A stretch of 20,742 nucleotides of DNA from a virus. Positions within the stretch are counted from its first letter, which is position 1. Every line of letters starts with the position of its first letter. The notes below the pieces were generated by a model. The model made no database searches, was not told the origin of the DNA, and saw only the letters and a list, made by a program, of their open reading frames with translations. Made by a program: the position numbers and the translations under genes. Location: the IMG/VR virus record IMGVR_UViG_3300042546_000353, positions 1-20,742 of that record; one strand, 5' to 3'. This document shows positions 17,296 through 20,742 of the stretch, piece after piece.

Positions 17296-20064
17296 ATGGC
17301 GACTCCTCAATTATCTCCTGGTGTATTGGTCAGGGAAGTTGATTTAACTGTCGGGAGAGCTGAAAATGTATTAGATAATATTGGTGCTATAGCTGGTCCT
17401 TTTGAAATTGGACCAGTTAATGAACCAATTAGTATCACTACAGAGCAAGAGTTACTTAATACTTTTGGTAGACCATCTAGTTCTGACAATCAATACGAAT
17501 ATTGGTTAACTGCATCATCGTTCTTAACATACGGCGGAGTTTTAAAAGTTGTAAGAACTGACGGTGCTACACTAAGTAACGCCAATGTTGGTGTTGGTGC
17601 ATCATTTGTATCTACAAAAATTAAAAACTTTGATGACTACAATTCAAACTTTATAGGTGCGGTAAATAACTTTTATTTTGCTGCAAAAAATCCAGGAAGT
17701 TGGTCAAATGGATTAAAAGTTTGTGTAGTTGATGACCAAGCAGACCAAATTGTCGGTATTGCGACTACAGTTTTATCAAACATTAATATTCAAGTAGGAT
17801 ATGGTGTTACCGTTGATCTTAGTGGAGAAGTTCTTCCTGGTATTGGAACAACTTCAGTATTCCAAGGATACCTGAAGGGTATTATTACTGGAACAGTAGA
17901 TAATGTTAGGGGCGGTTCTGTAATCTACGTTAAGATAATTTCTAGAGTCTCTACAGGCGGAACTGAGTATCCAATTAGTTATGCAGAGAATAATACACTA
18001 AACTCTATTGTGGAGGGAAGTAAACTATCAATTGTAGATAATAATGGTGCGGTAATATCACCAAAAGATTCAATTGATGAAGTTGGAATAACAACGTTTA
18101 CCTCTATTAACGGTCAACAAGATGAAGTTTATACTGGAGTAGGTGCTACATCATCTGGTTCTGGAACTCAAGCAACTTTCACAATTACTAGAAATAGCAG
18201 TGATGGCGGAGTTCTTTCTGCAGCAGTTGTAAATCCTGGTGTTGGTTATTCAACTGGAGATTCTGTAACTATTGCTGGTAGTGATGTTGGTGGATTTGAT
18301 TTATCTGATGGTGTTATAAGAACTGTTGGTTTAACATCCTCAACAACAGTTGTTTCTGCAGCAAATGCTACTTATACTGGAGTTGCTGGTGTAAGCACAG
18401 TGGGTGCTGGAGTATCATTTACAATCTTTAGAAATGGTAGTGGTGGCATTGGAACAGTTTTTGTTTCTAACCAAGGAACAAATTATCAAGTAGGAACAGT
18501 AATTACTATTCCTGGAAATACAGTTGGTGGAACTGCCCCAGCAGATAACCTCACTCTATCAGTTACTGCACTTAGAGACGATAAAATTATCTTAGAAGTA
18601 AATGAAGTTGCTTCTAGTATTATTGCAGGTCTTACTGTTGATTGGTATAGTCAACAGGTATTAAAGTTAGATAATGGAGTTGTATTCTGGAACACAATTG
18701 CACCAAAACCTGGAACATCCCAATATGCTCTAGAAAGAAATGGTAGAGCGGATGAAATGCACATTGTTGTTGTAGATGATTCTGGTTCTGTTAGTGGTGT
18801 AAAAGGTAATATTTTAGAAAAGCACTTATTCTTGTCAAAATCAACGGATGCTATTTCTTCTTCCAATTCCCCAACTAAAATTTGGTATAAAAACTATCTT
18901 GCAAACTTCTCGAATTACATCTATGCAGGAACTAACCCATCAAATGCTTATGATGGATATTGGTTAACTGACCCACAAGCAAATATATTCACATACGGAA
19001 GTAATTACACTTCAGATAATTTTGAGACAGATTTTAGTACATATACTATCGGTGAAACTGTTTGGGATAGACCAGCACAAGATGCGATCTTTAGCACTAT
19101 TGGACAAGTTACTTATACATTAGGTAATGGAGTTGATTATAGTGCTGGTGGTGCTTTAAGATCTAGTCTTTCATTCGTTATGGAATCATATGATTTATTT
19201 GCTAATCGTGATGAAATTGCAGTAGATTACTTACTTATGGGTCCAAGTGGCGAAACAATTTCAGAATCACAATCAAAAGCAAATAGACTAATATCTATAG
19301 CAGACTCAAGAAAAGATTGTGTTGCAGTAATTTCTCCACATAGAACTGGAGTAATTGATATATTAAATTCAAATACACAAACAAATAATATCATTGAATT
19401 CTTTGGTCCATTATCTTCTTCATCGTATGCAATTTTTGATAGTGGATACAAATATACATATGATAGATTTAATAATGCCTTCAGATACATCCCATGTAAT
19501 GGTGATATCGCTGGATTAATGTGCAGAACAAACATAGTTGCATATCCTTGGTTCTCTCCTGCTGGTCAGCAAAGAGGTGTTATTAAAAATGCAATTAAAC
19601 TTGCATACAATCCAAACAAATCACAAAGAGACGCCCTGTATTCAGCAAGAATTAATCCAATTATCAATCAACCTGGAATTGGTGTTATTCTATTTGGTGA
19701 TAAAACTGCACTATCTTATGCATCAGCATTTGATAGAATTAACGTTCGTAGATTATTCTTAACTGTTGAACAAGCACTGGAAAGAGCTGCTCAAGCACAA
19801 CTCTTCGAATTCAACGATCAAATTACAAGGGCAAACTTTGTAAACATTGTTGAACCATATTTACGTGATATTCAGGCAAAGAGGGGTGTTTATGACTTCT
19901 TAGTAATTTGTGATGAAACTAATAACACACCAGATATTATTGATAATAATGAATTTAGAGCTGACATCTTCCTGAAACCAGCTAAATCTATCAACTACAT
20001 TACATTGACCTTTGTTGCTACTCGAACAGGGGTAAGTTTTGAAGAAGTGGCTGGTAGAGTTTGA
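17296..20064 (+). CDS. 18: Tail sheath protein gp18 with inserted repeat domain
   Basis: gp18 polymerises around the tail tube as the contractile sheath; contraction drives the tube through the host envelope. The N-terminus LSPGVLVREVD, then LLNTFGRPSSSDNQYEYWLT and GGVLKVVR, follows T4 gp18 (LSPGIELKET, LVNTFGQPTAE, NDLRVVR). The C-terminal third is highly conserved: YKYTYDRFNNAFRYIPCNGD, IAGLMCRTN, SPAGQQRGVIKNAIKLAY, FDRINVRRLF, and KSINYITLTFVATRTGVSFE. At 922 residues it is far longer than T4 gp18 (659). The excess is in the middle and includes two tandem copies of a Gly-rich module (about 279-333 and 360-412), likely on the outer face of the sheath by analogy with protruding domains of T4 gp18. 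It has its own late-promoter-like box and a good Shine-Dalgarno, suiting a high-copy protein. Confidence 0.97.
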   Translation: MATPQLSPGVLVREVDLTVGRAENVLDNIGAIAGPFEIGPVNEPISITTEQELLNTFGRPSSSDNQYEYWLTASSFLTYGGVLKVVRTDGATLSNANVGVGASFVSTKIKNFDDYNSNFIGAVNNFYFAAKNPGSWSNGLKVCVVDDQADQIVGIATTVLSNINIQVGYGVTVDLSGEVLPGIGTTSVFQGYLKGIITGTVDNVRGGSVIYVKIISRVSTGGTEYPISYAENNTLNSIVEGSKLSIVDNNGAVISPKDSIDEVGITTFTSINGQQDEVYTGVGATSSGSGTQATFTITRNSSDGGVLSAAVVNPGVGYSTGDSVTIAGSDVGGFDLSDGVIRTVGLTSSTTVVSAANATYTGVAGVSTVGAGVSFTIFRNGSGGIGTVFVSNQGTNYQVGTVITIPGNTVGGTAPADNLTLSVTALRDDKIILEVNEVASSIIAGLTVDWYSQQVLKLDNGVVFWNTIAPKPGTSQYALERNGRADEMHIVVVDDSGSVSGVKGNILEKHLFLSKSTDAISSSNSPTKIWYKNYLANFSNYIYAGTNPSNAYDGYWLTDPQANIFTYGSNYTSDNFETDFSTYTIGETVWDRPAQDAIFSTIGQVTYTLGNGVDYSAGGALRSSLSFVMESYDLFANRDEIAVDYLLMGPSGETISESQSKANRLISIADSRKDCVAVISPHRTGVIDILNSNTQTNNIIEFFGPLSSSSYAIFDSGYKYTYDRFNNAFRYIPCNGDIAGLMCRTNIVAYPWFSPAGQQRGVIKNAIKLAYNPNKSQRDALYSARINPIINQPGIGVILFGDKTALSYASAFDRINVRRLFLTVEQALERAAQAQLFEFNDQITRANFVNIVEPYLRDIQAKRGVYDFLVICDETNNTPDIIDNNEFRADIFLKPAKSINYITLTFVATRTGVSFEEVAGRV
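18130..18531 (+). repeat. Tandem duplicated module inside gp18
   Basis: Residues 279-333 and 360-412 of gp18 are two copies of one unit. Both start YTGV, continue with a short strand ending in FTITRN or FTIFRN, then a Gly-rich turn, a strand ending NPGVGY or NQGTNY, and finish with VTIAGSDVGG or ITIPGNTVGG. The copies are diverged at DNA level (18130-18294 and 18373-18531) and separated by 26 residues. Confidence 0.85.
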
Positions 20065-20083
20065 TCTATATTATTAATTAACG

Positions 20084-20090
20084 AAGGAGG
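20084..20090 (+). promoter_or_regulatory. Consensus Shine-Dalgarno AAGGAGG of gp19
   Basis: AAGGAGG, a full anti-16S match, lies 8 nt before ATG 20099. It is the strongest ribosome binding site I see in the window and fixes the gp19 start. Confidence 0.9.
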
Positions 20091-20098
20091 ATCCTACA

Positions 20099-20701
20099 AT
20101 GTCAAATAGAAACATCAGAACAATCACTGATTTTAAATCAAAACTACAAGGTGGAGCAGCCAGACCAAATTTATTTGAAGTATCTATCCCATCTTTTCCA
20201 TCTTCAGTAACTGGGTGGGACGATGAAACATTCCAGTTTATGTGTAAAGCGGCTGCTTTACCAGCTTCTAACGTAGCACCAATTGATGTTCCATTTAGAG
20301 GTCGTATTTTAAAAGTTGCTGGGGACAGAACATTTGATACCTGGACTGTTACTATCATCAATGATGAAGACTTTAAATTAAGAACTGCATTTGAGCAGTG
20401 GATGAATCAAATTAGTAAATTAGATAATGCTACTGGTGCCACAAGTCCAACATCATACATGGTAAACGCATTTGTTTATCAATTAGGTAGAGGTGCATCA
20501 AGATTTTCAACAGGAAATACTGATAATTTAACCAATACCGCATTGAGAACTTATAAGTTCTACGATATTTTCCCAACTAATGTATCTCAAATTGATCTTT
20601 CATATGATACCTCAGATACAGTTGAAGAGTATACAGTAGAATTCCAAGTTCAGTGGTGGCAAACTGAGGGTAGTGACCAAACTGGTACTGAAATTAGATA
20701 A
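20099..20701 (+). CDS. 19: Tail tube protein gp19
   Basis: gp19 stacks as hexameric rings to form the rigid inner tail tube through which DNA passes. The match to T4 gp19 (163 residues) is strong: ARPNLFEVSI (T4 ARPNLFQVEI), FQFMCKAAALPAS (T4 FTFQCKATALPAG), VAGDRTFDTWTVTIINDEDF (T4 VAGDRTFDDWTVTVMNDEAH), and FPTNVSQIDLSYDTSDTVEE (T4 WPTNVGELQLDWDSNNEIQT), ending EFQVQWWQTE (T4 TLALDYWE). At 200 residues it has a longer N-terminal lead, an extra loop around 105-140 and a short Gly/Thr tail. It follows gp18 after 34 nt and is probably read from the gp18 promoter. Its stop codon is the first part of another late-promoter-like box. Confidence 0.97.
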   Translation: MSNRNIRTITDFKSKLQGGAARPNLFEVSIPSFPSSVTGWDDETFQFMCKAAALPASNVAPIDVPFRGRILKVAGDRTFDTWTVTIINDEDFKLRTAFEQWMNQISKLDNATGATSPTSYMVNAFVYQLGRGASRFSTGNTDNLTNTALRTYKFYDIFPTNVSQIDLSYDTSDTVEEYTVEFQVQWWQTEGSDQTGTEIR

Positions 20702-20707
20702 TAAATA
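20699..20707 (+). promoter_or_regulatory. Late-promoter-like box TAATAAATA downstream of gp19
   Basis: This is the third copy of the 9-mer TAATAAATA. Its first three bases are the gp19 stop codon. The next gene starts at 20736, so a late transcript would have a leader of about 22 nt. It suggests the next gene is transcribed separately as well as by read-through. Confidence 0.5.
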
Positions 20708-20735
20708 GTAGAGATTTAGAAGGTTATTTTTAGTA

Positions 20736-20742
20736 ATGGCAA
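20736..20742 (+). CDS. Start of next gene, probably portal gp20 (truncated by window end)
   Basis: ATG GCA A begins at 20736, 34 nt after the gp19 stop. It is preceded by AGAAGG at 20718-20723 (spacing 12 nt, somewhat long) and a late-promoter-like box. Only two codons are visible, so no product can be read. In T4 and marine T4-like phages the portal gene 20 follows gene 19, which is the only basis for the name. Confidence 0.4.

Noticed and set aside
17393-17416. Inverted repeat CTGGTCC / GGACCAG in early gp18
   Set aside because: A 7-bp stem with a 10-nt loop; it coincides with a sheath sequence (AGPFEIGP) whose two Gly-Pro pairs explain the symmetry.
19227-19535. Reverse-strand open frame of about 100 codons opposite gp18, and several shorter ones opposite other genes
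   Set aside because: They lie wholly opposite strongly supported genes, have no leader signals and no recognisable protein features; open antisense frames are expected by chance.
1-20742. CRISPR array, tRNA genes, integrase or attachment site, host photosynthesis genes
   Set aside because: No repeated spacer pattern, cloverleaf, recombinase motif or auxiliary metabolic gene was seen; nearly all sequence is accounted for by virion genes.

Overview
The window is a block of virion-assembly genes from a T4-like contractile-tailed phage (a marine 'cyano-T4' type myovirus). The DNA is strongly AT-rich. All genes lie on the + strand and are tightly packed, and no tRNA, integrase, transposase or host metabolic gene is visible. 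T4 orthologues can be recognised by direct motif comparison from memory: gp8, gp13, gp14, gp15, gp16, gp17, gp18 and gp19, in T4 order. Gene style, the insertions in these proteins and the DUF4815 giant protein resemble phages of Prochlorococcus/Synechococcus and related marine bacteria such as SAR11. The host cannot be fixed from this window.

Layout. 2-577: C-terminal end of an unidentified structural protein. 606-2189: baseplate wedge gp8. 2196-9704: a 2502-residue DUF4815-type structural protein in the place where T4 carries genes 9, 10, 11, 12 and wac. 9706-9936 and 9926-10099: two small genes chained to their neighbours by a 1-nt gap, an 11-nt overlap and a TAATG overlap. 10099-13354: neck and tail-completion proteins gp13, gp14 and gp15. 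13363-13800: terminase small subunit gp16. 13835-15580: a 581-residue mosaic protein absent from T4, inserted between the two terminase genes and preceded by a perfect TATAAATA late-promoter box. 15595-17241: terminase large subunit gp17. 17296-20064: tail sheath gp18. 20099-20701: tail tube gp19. The window ends about 7 nt into the next gene, by synteny probably portal gp20.

How the genes work together. gp8 and the giant protein build the baseplate and periphery, gp18 and gp19 the contractile tail, gp15 caps the tail, gp13/gp14 form the neck, and gp16/gp17 package DNA into the prohead. Late-promoter-like boxes (TATAAATA or TAATAAATA) lie before gp8, the mosaic gene, gp18 and the gene after gp19, suggesting short late transcription units. 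Strong Shine-Dalgarno sites occur only before gp18 and gp19, the two high-copy tail proteins.

Most notable: (1) the mosaic protein between gp16 and gp17 has L/I-x-E motifs resembling T4 prohead-protease sites at nearly every domain junction, so it may be a head-internal protein that is cut into pieces. (2) Three families of short beta-rich modules are shared among gp8, the giant protein, gp14, gp15 and gp18, which are otherwise unrelated virion proteins.
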